Assembly: GCA_037693485.1 (NCBI GenBank)
Contig: CM075353.1
Span: 60,320,501-60,384,500, forward strand
DNA from: Kitagawia praeruptora
Lineage: Eukaryota > Streptophyta > Magnoliopsida > Apiales > Apiaceae
Direction: 5' to 3'
DNA length: 64,000 nt
Notes under the pieces: model-generated
Told to the model about the DNA's origin: nothing
Databases searched by the model: none
Seen by the model: only the letters and a program-made list of their open reading frames with translations
Made by a program: the position numbers and the translations under genes
Shown: in pieces, positions 24,001-34,243 of the stretch
Layout of the letters: each line of letters opens with the position of its first letter
Position numbering within the stretch: the first letter of the stretch is position 1

Positions 24001-25666
24001 GGTGGTGTCTCTCAAAGAATCCAATGCCCATCTGGCAGACAAGGTTACACATCTAACTGAGCAATTGGACACTCAAGCCTCTACCACTGCTAATGTTCTT
24101 TTGGATCAACAATCTATGTTGTCTGCCATGATGAAGCACATGGGTATCCCTCTACTTGAAGAATCTTCAACTCCAAAGGCTCCTACTACAGCCTCTGTGC
24201 CTGACAACAAGCCTAAGGGGGAGAAGAGGACATCAAGGAACTCAAAATCTAAGGGGGAGCCTCAGACTAAGGGGGAGAAACCTAAGGAGAAGGGCATACA
24301 GTTAAATGAGGGTGGTCATCAAAGAGCCTCAAAATCTATAACCAATGTGCCAGGAAAAGGTAAAACAAAGGTTGATGAGCCCCCATCTCTGTCTGAGAAA
24401 CCTAAGCCAGCATCCAAGGATGACAAGCTGAAGAAAGTGGCTGTAGATGAAGTTGCCAAGGAAGAATATGAATTTGACATCCCTGACATTGCTAAACAAT
24501 CCCTCCAAGCTGAACCCTCAGAATTCAAAAATGTGCTTACTCAAAGAGTATGTCAAGAAACTGCAAACTCCAGACTATACCATGACATAGCCTTTCTGAA
24601 GCATCTACAAGAGTTAAGGAAAAGAGCCAACTTCCACTACTTTGACTACATCAAGCTTCTTGTGCAAGATGTGTTTCTAGTCACTGTAATAAGAAGAGAA
24701 ATTGTGCAAACCAATCCCCATGCCATCATTCTTTCTAATGAAAGAGAAGTCTTAGTTCACACTGCCAAGAACCTTTTTCACATCCACATTGAAGCCTTTC
24801 AAATTCTATCTAGCTCTGAACTTGGAACAATCATCAAGAAGATAGAAAGGAATAACTCACCAGACAATGATATGCTCAAGGAGATTCTCACCAAGTGCAT
24901 GAAATCTCAACTGCCTCAAGTAATTCCTCAGCCTCATTCTATTCTATATGAAAAGGGTCAAGACATTGTTGCATTCAGATTTAGCCAACATCTAAAGGCA
25001 AACAACATGTCCACCATAAAGTTTCTGGCTCGGGTTCTACATTCAAGGAGTGGAAAATCTGAATCTGAAAAGGAGGCTCTCAACATTCTGGTGAAGTTTA
25101 TCAACTCTCAATCAGACATCAAGCCAATTGCTCAAGGTAGAAAGTCAAATCAAGACAAGGATGATCATGATAAGAGTGGAAGCAGGAATGGAGATCAAGG
25201 GAGATATAAGGGCAGTGATGATAAGAAGAAGAGGGATGATAAAAGCAGAAAGAAGGATGATGACAAGAGTAGTGGAAAGGTATATGAAAAGAAGAGTGGA
25301 AAACAGCAAGCCATGAACATTATTAATGACACTTCCACCACAACACAAGGCTCAATGTCTAGGGTGGATGTCACTGGTAATGATTCATCAAAATCTACAT
25401 CTCTGGCATATGCAACTGTTTTGGCACCTCAAGAAGTGAAGGGGATTCAAATCAAGAAACCATGTGTATGTTTCAGAAAGCAAACTGCTAATGGAATACT
25501 ACTATGGTCTACCAACAAGGGTCATAAGTTTCTGCCTAGCAACCATGTAAAAAGGATCAAATTCAAACAAGCTGCAAGGAAACCAAAGCTATCCAAATCA
25601 AGGACTCTGACAATCTATCCAGGTTTAAAACTCCAACCACTAGATGAAGACTTTGATGAAGAATAA
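21095..25666 (+). pseudogene. Copia element 2: long extra ORF downstream of pol (env-position)
   Basis: The ORF starts MATVKFNTNFIALIS at 21095 and has an N-terminal domain with ANPTLYLDILEQFW, a motif found in many plant SIRE-like copia polyproteins (family knowledge). A LINE fragment (21709-22070) splits the frame, which resumes at 22087. An in-frame TGA near 22259 breaks it again, and from 22277 a single 1129-codon frame runs to 25666. The second part is Ser/Thr/Pro-rich, then has likely coiled-coil stretches, Lys-rich low-complexity repeats (KPKGEK, KGEPQTKGEK) and a charged KDDDKSSGK block. I see no clear transmembrane segment, so 'env-like' refers to position only. Confidence 0.75.
21709..22070 (-). 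mobile_element. Short L1-type LINE tail inserted in the extra ORF
   Basis: The minus strand encodes the end of ORF2 (LYFSTAVYWIWLERNNRVHN ... RMVREKLFTC, stop near 21857) and a 3' UTR with GCGCGGGGTATGCCCCTAGAC. It ends TCAATTAGC-poly(A) (poly-T at 21707-21721 on the plus strand). The TSD TTTTCTTCCCTCGCTT is at 21693-21708 and 22071-22086. Removing the insert rejoins the host frame. Confidence 0.93.
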
Positions 25667-25894
25667 ATGGAAGTTTGAAAAGAAAAAAATGAGAGTCCTA
25701 GAGAGAGAAGCTCCTTCTTTCTAAAACACAAAACCCTAGCCAGCCGCCAAAATTTAAACTACAGATCTAATCTCTTACACACTTTCCTCATCATAAATTC
25801 CATATTCCCCTCATTTACTCCACCTTCTCTTGTTCCCCAAACCTAAACACCATATTTCTTATACCTATTTTACTATTTTTCGGTCTGTTCTCTC

Positions 25895-26546
25895 ATGGTG
25901 AGTCAAGATTCGAATTGTGACTCTGAATCTGGCTTACCTGGCTATATGCAGGATATGGAGGATGATAAGTTTCAGGAAATGCTTGCACGAAGAGAAGTTG
26001 AGGATTTTCCAGCTCTAGTAGTGCCTAATGCTCTAGAGGGAGGTGTCTCAGCTGAGAAGATAAGTGAGATATCCTCTGGTGAGGATGAAGCTTTTTATGA
26101 GACCGCTAGAGATGCGATAGAGAGAGAAACGATTCACATGGTAGCAAAGGGTGTGGCTGCGAACAACAAATATGAAAGAGAGGACCTTATAAAGCTCCGC
26201 AACCAAATGATGGATATTCATAGCTTTCTTGCCAAGAAGGGTTTTTCGGTGAGTGAAGTTGAAAAAGAAATTTTGAAAGATAAGGAGAGGTTTAATGCAG
26301 GGTTAGTTAGCCCATTGCGTTTCATTGATGGTAGAGATGAGATGGGCCTTCCCATTTTTTCAAACAAGGAAATACCTAAGAACATGACTGCCAACGAGAA
26401 GGGGGCGGGAGTGGTTAAAGGAATCCTAAAGAATGTTAATTCTAGGGGTTTGGAAAGGGGCGAAAGCTCGAAGAGTATGCAGGCACCTGTTGCAAACAAA
26501 GTAAACAATGAAACCACCAAAAGTGGGGGGAAGAATGAGAAGACCG
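25895..26546 (+). pseudogene. L0 ORF1, N-terminal part (interrupted by K2)
   Basis: The start at 25895 (MVSQDSNCDSESG) is the first ATG after the leader. The segment has an acidic stretch (EISSGEDEAFYETARDAIERE) and a helical stretch (LRNQMMDIHSFLAKKGFSV), then KGILKNV and a Lys/Asn/Gly-rich linker. By eye these two stretches resemble the SGDEEV...LVQRIV and helical modules of K class 1 proteins. K2 enters after GGKNEKT and the frame resumes at 28852. ORF1 of plant L1 elements binds element RNA. Confidence 0.8.
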
Positions 26547-28835
26547 GAAATTGGAAAACTATTTTCCTGCAAATAATGAGAGTCGTCTTTTCTCTCTAGC
26601 TTTCAACCCTAGCCGCCACAAAATCCAGCCATTTCTAAGCAATTTTCTCATCAGATCTATAGATTCCCTTCCTAAATCCACCTCCCCTCTCTAATCTCTC
26701 ACCTAAAACACCAAATTTCTTATATGATATATTTTTACTTTTTCTCTGGGTTTGTAATGCTTCGTAAAGATTCGATGTTTCCTGTCTTTCTTTCGGATCT
26801 TTCTTGGATGGGGTGGTATTGGGCGATGTCGCTAGGACCGTGGTCCGGTTTTCAACCATCATGTCAAAAAACTGCTATTAAAGTGGTGTTTGGAGCGGAA
26901 GTGTTCTTCTCCTCAAATGGTATAGTAATGAATCAGATGGGTTTCACCAGTTGGATGGTTCATTTCATGGCTTTCAACAATAAGGATATGACTGGAGGTC
27001 TGTTCCTGGATTACTTTTCTCAACGGAAACAACCCACCCTGAGTGTGGCTCGTGTCTTCGGGAAAACTGGTAATCGAATTCATGTTCTTGGATTTAAGGT
27101 TTTGCTAGAGGCTCCCAGTTATAGTGGGAATACTGAACTGTCTTGTGAAGATGGTTCTGCAATGGAATGGATCTACTTATCTGGTTTTGTGCGGGATAGG
27201 GAAGTCGCTGTTGTTAAACATGTTGACCTTCGAGGCAAGGATGGATCTTCGACCATCTTTCTTCGGAGGATTGTCATGAATCCGGTACTGTCTAAAGGTC
27301 CATTTTTATGTGAGTCCTACGATTTGAGTATGGCGGTGGAAGTGGATTGTGTAGACATCTCTGGGAATTTGTTGCTCGTGGATGGGACGGTGGTCTCAAG
27401 TGTGATGAACCCAATTGGAAAATGTGAACAGGGGTGTTACTTTGACGATGCGCGCAACCTGTTTGACAAAGTGTCTAGGCCAATCGTGCAGGATGGCTTT
27501 AATGATATCTCTTTTTTAAGCAAGCCTGAATACCGTCGGAGTTCTCTTGTGAAGAGATTATGGGGTAACCATGTGGCTGGTATGAATGAAATTTGTAACT
27601 GTAGAGTGTTTGTAATCTACGGGAGCCTTGCAGCTAGGCTGTTGCAAACTCTCTGGAGCAGATTGGAACGATTTATGGATGCACTTATTGTTTCTTGGAA
27701 GCTTAGTGCTGGGTATGGAAATGGTGTTTGCAATAATGTGAGGATGGTCATTTTTCAGCGACTTTGGTTTACTGTTGAAAGTGGTGAGCAATGCATGATG
27801 TCTGACATTGCTCGAGTGGTGCCTGATGGGTGCTGCAAGAAGTTTATTGCATTTAAACTTGCTCTTGTACTTGGCACAACATGGTGTGTTGAGATTGGAA
27901 ATGAGATTCAGACTTCCGGTTTGATTACGCTTCTTCCTGTAAGCGTTGAATTAAAGGTGAAGAGATGTAAAGATGTCGCTGGGTTATGTACTTATGAATA
28001 TTTGTTTGATGTGGATTTTCAATTGAGAATTGAAATTTTGGTCACGAAAGGTATGGAGTTTTACTCTTCTGTTGCTGGACATGATTTGGGTCCCCGAGCG
28101 TGGATTGCGGGGTACAGGGCCTCTGGTATTTCAAGGAATTATAAGGTAAATGCTGAGGATGGCTTGCCGACAACTCGCCACCTTGGTGGGAACTGTTTCG
28201 GGGGTGGAATCTGTTCTATCTCGTTCACTATGGAAAATGAGAAGGATGTTGAAGCAGCGGAGGGAGCTAGTTTGTGTCTTCACTACGTGCTTATGAATAT
28301 GAATGTATCTGATAATGTTTTGTCGACACTTCGGCACTTTGGTCTGAAGGATCTGGATAGGTTGGGAGGCCTGCTGCAAGGGTTTCTCCAGCTTGCAATG
28401 CTTCCAGGTTGCATAATGATTGGTACTAATATCCTGGTATCAAGTGTTGAGTGGTCTCACGGTCGTCCATGTTTAAATAGGAAATGTCATGAAAACATGA
28501 TGGATGGGCACGTTCAGGTGACCTTGTTGATGCGAAATTTCAAGCTCAATCAATGGTTAGTTATGAGGCTTTTTGATTTGTTGGATTGGCATGGTTTGTG
28601 CGTGAGGGGATGCCGTTTTGGCATAGTTCTGGTTTTATGCCCGGGCTAAATATAAGACTTGTTTCAGTGGATTTGTATCTTGATGTTTTAAACTAGTCTT
28701 ACACTAGTTTATTTAGATTCTCTTATGTGGATGTTATTATTATAATGTCGTTTTGTTGCTTTCGCGGGGTATGCCCCTAGAATTGTATCAGTTGTTCCTT
28801 TTGGTATAAAATTTTAATTAGCAAAAAAAAAAAAA
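26547..28835 (+). mobile_element. K2: class 2 K element inserted in L0 ORF1
   Basis: The core 5' motif ATGAGAGTCGTC is at 26576, with a CCCTAGCCGCC leader. The 3' end has TTCGCGGGGTATGCCCCTAGAA, TTCCTTTTGGTATAAAA, TTTTAATTAGC and poly(A). The TSD AAGAATGAGAAGACCG (16 bp) is at 26531-26546 and 28836-28851. Between the left TSD and the core lie 29 bp of filler that is absent from other K elements. Its ORF is intact, so this may be a young insertion. Confidence 0.94.
26757..28649 (+). CDS. K2 class 2 protein, unknown function, intact
   Basis: An open frame of more than 630 codons without a stop in AT-rich DNA. I prefer the ATG at 26757 (MLRKDSMFPVFLSD); an upstream in-frame ATG at 26724 lies in the leader. 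The product is rich in Val, Cys, Gly and aromatic residues, with recurring patterns such as CVDISGNLLLVDGTVV and DFQLRIEILV. It ends CRFGIVLVLCPG, and K8 has nearly the same motif (GIVMVLCPG). I recognise no enzyme motif, signal peptide or clear membrane helix. I do not know its function. Confidence 0.7.
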   Translation: MLRKDSMFPVFLSDLSWMGWYWAMSLGPWSGFQPSCQKTAIKVVFGAEVFFSSNGIVMNQMGFTSWMVHFMAFNNKDMTGGLFLDYFSQRKQPTLSVARVFGKTGNRIHVLGFKVLLEAPSYSGNTELSCEDGSAMEWIYLSGFVRDREVAVVKHVDLRGKDGSSTIFLRRIVMNPVLSKGPFLCESYDLSMAVEVDCVDISGNLLLVDGTVVSSVMNPIGKCEQGCYFDDARNLFDKVSRPIVQDGFNDISFLSKPEYRRSSLVKRLWGNHVAGMNEICNCRVFVIYGSLAARLLQTLWSRLERFMDALIVSWKLSAGYGNGVCNNVRMVIFQRLWFTVESGEQCMMSDIARVVPDGCCKKFIAFKLALVLGTTWCVEIGNEIQTSGLITLLPVSVELKVKRCKDVAGLCTYEYLFDVDFQLRIEILVTKGMEFYSSVAGHDLGPRAWIAGYRASGISRNYKVNAEDGLPTTRHLGGNCFGGGICSISFTMENEKDVEAAEGASLCLHYVLMNMNVSDNVLSTLRHFGLKDLDRLGGLLQGFLQLAMLPGCIMIGTNILVSSVEWSHGRPCLNRKCHENMMDGHVQVTLLMRNFKLNQWLVMRLFDLLDWHGLCVRGCRFGIVLVLCPG

Positions 28836-28851
28836 AAGAATGAGAAGACCG

Positions 28852-30034
28852 AAATGGGGACCAAAGGAACAAAATCCTGGTCATCAGTGCTAAGAACGAC
28901 CCTTGGACCTTTCAAAGAAGTGAAATTTGACTATGTCCCTCCAATTGCAGGTTCAGATGTTGTATCTCCCCCAGAGGATGTTCTTAAGAAAGGTGCGGAA
29001 AAATTCAAATGTTGCATTGTGGGTCAATTCACCAAAGGAACTTTGCCATTTAAGAGGGTAAAGGAGGTGGCTTTTTCAGCCTGGAGGAGGGGCCTCACCA
29101 TGGTCTCTCAGCGAAATGAATCTACATACGTTTTTAGGTTCAACTCTACCAATGAGAAAAATGCAGTTTTAAGCAAAGGTACGCGTGGTATTTCGATAAA
29201 AGGCCTCTGGTCCTAACCGATTGGGGTTTAACTGTGTGCTCAGAACCAATTAACTCAATGCCATTGTGGGTTAAATTGGCCAACCTACCAGATTGCTACT
29301 GGACACAGGAGGGTCTTGGTCATGTTGCTAGTGTCATTGGCAAGCCCTTGGGGGCTGATGCCCTCACCTCTGAGTTAGAAATCTTGCCATTTGCTAAAAT
29401 GTGTGTGCAGTATAAAGTAGGGGATCCCCTACCGCCTATCCTAAAAGTGGTGGATCTGGATGGCTCTATAGTGGAGATTAAAGTCACTTATATTAATAAG
29501 CCAATGGTGTGCACCCATTGTAAATCTCTTGGTCATATCCTAAATGTTTGCCCAGTGGCTTCTCGAGAATGGACTGCAGGGGGCTTTAAACCTACAAAAG
29601 TTGATCTAAATGAGCATCCCAAGAATGGAAAAGGTAAGGATAAAGTGGAGCAACATGGCCAAGAAAATGAAGTGAAAGCACAAAAGGTGATGGTTGAACA
29701 AAAGGAAGGTGTTCTAGGAGAGGAGGTGAGTCAATTGGTGAGTGAAATGGCCAAAATGGCACAGCCAAATTTTGCTGCAAACGAGGATGGGAATAACAAA
29801 AGCCCCACATTAGATACTATAGTAGAGGAAGTAGATCAGGGGTGGACTGAGGTTCGATCGAAGAGGAAACCAGTGGCATCCCCAAGCATTTCTCCAGATG
29901 CTTCTACATCCCAGCAGTTTCAAAACATTGTGGTTGATGAGATAGATAAGAAGCATGGCTCTCGAACTCCAAAGCCATATAAGAAAGTTAAAAGAGGGGG
30001 AAGGGGGGGACGAACCCCCTCCTCAAGGTCATAA
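28852..30034 (+). pseudogene. L0 ORF1, C-terminal part: DUF4283-like domain and CCHC knuckle
   Basis: After K2 the frame gives WSSVLRTTLGP and a DUF4283-like region (FKCCIVGQFTKGTLPF, KEVAFSAWRR). A frameshift lies near 29185, shown because the expected TWYFDKRPLVL motif is found in the neighbouring frame. The second frame (29234-30034) has MPLWVKLANLP, the LEILPFAKMCV stretch and a zinc knuckle CTHCKSLGHILNVC (C-x2-C-x4-H-x4-C). The tail is basic (KKVKRGGRGGRT). In plant L1 elements this protein coats the RNA. The stop TAA overlaps the ORF2 start ATG (TAATG at 30032-30036). Confidence 0.85.
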
Positions 30035-32391
30035 TGTCTCTTATGACTATTTTTTGTTCCTACAACGTTAGAGGCCTCAATAATAAAGTTGGTTTTATCA
30101 GGGACTTTATTTCAAATAACAAATTGTCCCTGATAGGTCTTTTGGAAACTCATGTCCAAACTGACGTTGCTAGGATTATCTCCCGGACTCTTAATCCACA
30201 GTTTCAGTGGTGTTTTAATTATGATCATCATCCGGGAGGCCGTATTTGGCTGGGGTGGAACCCCTCTATTTGGAATATTTTGGTTATTGCTTCTTCTAGT
30301 CAGCATATCACATGCTCTGTCACTCTTATTGAGAACAACACAAATTTTGTTATCTCGTTTGTGTATGGGTTTAATGAAGCGATTGATCGAAGGCCATTAT
30401 GGAATGATTTGGCAGGGCTAGCAAATGGTTTGAATGATGCGGCCTGGGCCCTATGTGGTGACTTCAACTCTTGCATTAGCATTGATGAAAAGCAGGGAGG
30501 AGTTCTAGACTGGATTGCTGGAATGGATGAGTTCAAGCAGTTTTTGCTTGCAAATGGACTCACCGATCTTCGGTTTTCGGGGCATTTCTTTACTTGGTGG
30601 GACAACAATACTACGCAGCCAAAGTTCAGAAAGTTGGATCGAGTGTTAGTTAACTCCAATTGGCATTCTTTGCTCCCTTGCTCCTCTGTGGAATTCATTT
30701 CTCGGGGTTTGTCTGATCATTGCCCTGTAATCACTTCGCTTGGAACTGGTTTCTCCTCCGGGGTGAATCCCTTCCAATTTTTTAATCACCTCATTGAGAA
30801 TCCTGACTTCTTGGAAACTGTGGTGGAAGCTTGGTCTGTGGAGGTAGAGGGAAACCCTTGGTTTATTTTGACCTCAAAGCTCAAAAATGTAAAGTTGGCT
30901 CTTAAGGGCCTAAACAAAAAGGTGGGGGATATCCATCAGTTAGTGATTTTATCTCGGGATGCTCTATCTCAGTTTCAGAGTGATATGCCTGCAAACCCCA
31001 CTGCTGCATATTTTGAAGAAGAAAAGGAGTTTATCGAGAACTATTCAGCAGCCTTAAGATTAGAGGAGTAGTTCTTAAAGCAGAAATCCAGGATACAGTG
31101 GTTAAAGCTTGGTGATGGCAATAGTAAGTTTTTCTATAACTCCTGCAGAGGGAACTGGAATACTAATAAGATTATTTCTCTTCGTGACTCGGAGGGAGTT
31201 TCCCACTCTTCGCATGCTAATATGGCCAAGGTGGCGATGGACTTCTATAAAGACATTTTGGGGAAAAAGTCTGAGGTAGCTGAATTTCCAAATGACATTC
31301 CTCTTCCCTCTCTCTCAGATTCCCAGATCGATCATGTGGCTTCCCCTTTCTCTGAAAGCGAAGTGTTGAGCACCCTTAAAAAAATGGCAAAGAACAGAAG
31401 TCCAGGACCGGATGGGTTCACTGTTGAATTCTACTTGTCTGTTTGGCATGTGGTGGGAAATGATGTGACAAAAGGTATTATGTATTTCTTTAATACTCTG
31501 CACCTGCCTAGAGTGATAAATGCTGCTTCTATCTGCCTAGTTCCTAAGCAGGCTAACCCTTCAGAAATGCAACACTTTAGGCCCATCTCTTGCTGCAATG
31601 TCCTATATAAATGTATTTCCTCTATGCTGGCCAAGAGACTCAAAGTTGTCCTTCCATCTATCATATCTCCGGTGCAGTCTGCGTTTGTAGCCAAGAGATC
31701 CATTGGTGACAACATCTTTCTAGCTCAAGCTTTATGTAAAGACTATAATGGCAACTCAGGAAAACCCCGTTGTGCTATAAAGTTGGACATCCATAAGGCC
31801 TTTGATTCCCTAAACTGGAAGTTCCTGTTTATGATACTGGAAATAATGAGATTTCCCCACCAGTTCATCATGTGGCTGGAGAAATGCATCACCTCCACAA
31901 TGTTTTCTGTAAAGCTAAATGGCAGTCTTGAAGGTTTTTTCAAAGGTGAGTTTGGCCTGAGGCAGGGTGACCCCTTGTCCCCCTATCTGTTTGTCTATCC
32001 ATGGAGGCTCTCTCAGCTTGTCTGAGTAAGGTGGCCAGGGATCCTAACTTTAAATTCCATTGGAGAACAAAGGAGGTAAACCTGAACCATATTATTTTTG
32101 CTGATGATGTGTTCCTATTTAGTCATGGTGATCTTAGCTCAGTTTCAGCACTATTGGATGGGATAAATCTTTTTTCAAACTGGTCTAACCTCAAGCCTAA
32201 TCTTGCAAAGACTACTTGTTTCTTTGCTAATGTTAGACAGGAAGTTGTTGATGATAGTCTTGCTTATTCGGGGTTCCAAAGAGGTTATATGCCTATCACC
32301 TACTTGGGTCTACCTCTCATTACGGGTAAGCTAAGCAAAAATGATTGCCAGACTCTGATCACCAGACTGTGTAGCAAAGTAGAATTGTGGA
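30034..32391 (+). pseudogene. L0 ORF2: AP-type endonuclease and first part of RT
   Basis: The start at 30034 overlaps the ORF1 stop. The endonuclease shows YNVRGLN, LLETHVQ, the GDFNS box and GLSDHCPV, the residues that nick target DNA. An in-frame TAG at 31069-31071 breaks the link region. The RT domain follows: MAKNRSPGPDGF, FRPISCCNVLYK, SAFVAKRSIGDN, IKLDIHKAFDSLNW and GLRQGDPLSPYLF. A frameshift near 31995 moves to the frame starting at 32001, which holds the catalytic FADDVFLF. The frame is cut at 32391 by the K3 nest within the CSKVELW stretch. Domain order and motifs identify an L1-clade LINE. Confidence 0.92.
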
Positions 32392-32576
32392 AAAAAAAAA
32401 CAATGAGAGTCGGATATTCTCTAACCTCTCTCTTAGACCCTAGCCGCCACTTAAATTTACCCTTAATCTACACCATTTCTCCACCAGATCTACAATCCAG
32501 CCTTCCTAAATTCACCTTCCTCTTCTATTCTTTCACCTAAATCTCCATATTTCTTTTTTATTTCTTTTTTCTGAGT

Positions 32577-33440
32577 ATGCGCTCGTTATTGTTCTCTCAG
32601 AGCTCAAAACCCACCATTGCAATGGTGGGCGAAGCTGTAGAAGTCTTTCTCTCGGATGACTTGTCGTGGGAATGGATGATTGCCTCGATCTATGTTGGGT
32701 CTGTTGTTGACATGTTTCCTCCTTTCATCGTTTTGAAGGATTTGGTGGATGTTGAAGTAGGTGGGTCTCGTTTCCGAGATCTAACTTATGGTGTTTTTGG
32801 ATTGGAACCCTTTGGTTTCAATGAGAATGATGTTGAAGATTCTTTAGGATTGGAAGCAGGGCCATGGAGTGGTGAATTGTTGCTGGGATTGAGTGCTGCC
32901 TTGATCTATGCTAGGTTCAAGGTTGGGATGTTTCCTTCCATCATTTCTTCTAAGGAACTGATGTGCGGCGCGACACTAGGAGTTTTTTTTCGAGATCTTT
33001 TAGGTTTGCTAACGATGGCAATGGGGTATTTTGAGACTCGTCTGAGTTTCAAAGTTGACATTCAGATGATGCAAACTATGACTGGTTTGTGTTTTTTAGG
33101 TTTAGAGGTCTGCATCTTGGTTTCTGGGTTTGCAGTACATTTAATGGATATGGGATTGGCATCTCGTACTGTTGTCAGATATGAGGATTACATTCTGTAC
33201 TTCTTCCGTAAGGACAAGAATGTTTTTTCTATGCTTGAAGTGAGTATTGGTTATACTCACTATCTGTTTGATAGTTTGTCACAGCGACTGCGTGCTGGGG
33301 TCGTTGCAGGGAAATGGTTAACAGGTTTGTATTTGGACACCGGGTTGCCCCATTTTATGTTAAATGGGGAAGTGTTTGTTAGTACTGCTCAGTTGTGTGT
33401 GGAATTTGTTTCAAAAATGGACGCGCTGAATGGATTTTAG
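32577..33440 (+). pseudogene. K3 class 2 protein, 5' part
   Basis: The frame starts MRSLLFSQSSKPTIAMVGEA at 32577 and runs 287 codons. It shares long blocks with K9: GLCFLGLEVCI, the VSIGYTHYLFDSLSQR stretch and GVVAGKWLTGL, with LPHFMLNGEV near the end. The SSKPTIAMVGEAV block also recurs in K4 as SSKYTIAMVREAV. A stop at 33438 and a K tail fragment at 33457 end it. A further class 2 C-terminal piece follows at 33675. Function unknown. Confidence 0.6.
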
Positions 33441-33456
33441 GTTCGAAGGAACACTC

Positions 33457-33665
33457 TTTTTTTTTGCTAATTAAAATTTTATACCAAAAGGAACAACTGA
33501 TACAAATCTAGGGGCATACCCCGCGAAATCAACAACCACACATTACAAAAGACATAGAAGTCACTTTGTAGTCAACAGGAACTAGAAAACTTGAAACAAC
33601 AAATCAAGTCTGCATGTAAAAAACAACTAGATAAACTAGCTAAAAACCGTAATTAGATTATTGGC
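33457..33665 (-). mobile_element. Short K-type 3' tail fragment
   Basis: On the plus strand poly-T (33457-33465) is followed by GCTAATTAAAATTTTATACC and GGGGCATACCCCGCGAAATC. The minus strand is therefore the last ~200 bp of a K element including the hairpin. No ORF remains and no TSD was identified, so its left-right limits are approximate. Confidence 0.8.
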
Positions 33666-34090
33666 TTTGACGGTTTGGGGGCTTCGTTTAGAGTATTGCT
33701 GACCACTGTATGGGAAATGGACGATTGTCCTATGATAAAGAATGAACAACTTCTATTTGTTAATATGAGATGGTTGAGCTGGGTGTTTGCCGTGCCTGCA
33801 AAAAGAGATCTCCACTATATTAGCAGGAAGAATGAAACAAAGATGGTTGTGTATGATGGCTGTCATATGGGCTTTTTTAATCAGCTGGGGGCTGGTTCTC
33901 CTTCTAATGGAAAGTTAGCCGGTGGTGCTTTTTTGGAGGCCAACTCTCATGTTGAGGGATGTCATATGGATGTTTTTGATGGAATGCGGCTGTGTCACTA
34001 CATGGTTTACCTGCTGCTTCTCATTACTATGGGCTTTGTGAGACATGTGCCTAGTCTCAATTTTAGGTTGTTTAAGGCGCCAGAATAATC
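33666..34090 (+). pseudogene. Class 2 C-terminal fragment
   Basis: A 137-codon frame (33675-34088) includes NEQLLFVNMRWLSWVFAVPAK and ends LNFRLFKAPE at 34088. Its last ~30 codons are nearly identical in DNA to the end of the K7 ORF (45690-45780). The NMRWLS block also matches the 3' remnant of K3 at 56690. It is probably the continuation of K3 beyond the small K tail insertion, then cut by K4. Confidence 0.55.
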
Positions 34091-34243
34091 TTTTTTTTTT
34101 TGCTAATTAAGATTTTATACCAAGAAGGAACAACTTACACAATTCTGGGGGCATACCCCGCAAAATCAACAGTCAGACAACAAAGCCAAACAACATTAAG
34201 TCATTTGACAATCAACAAACATATAACTAAGCCTATTACAAAC

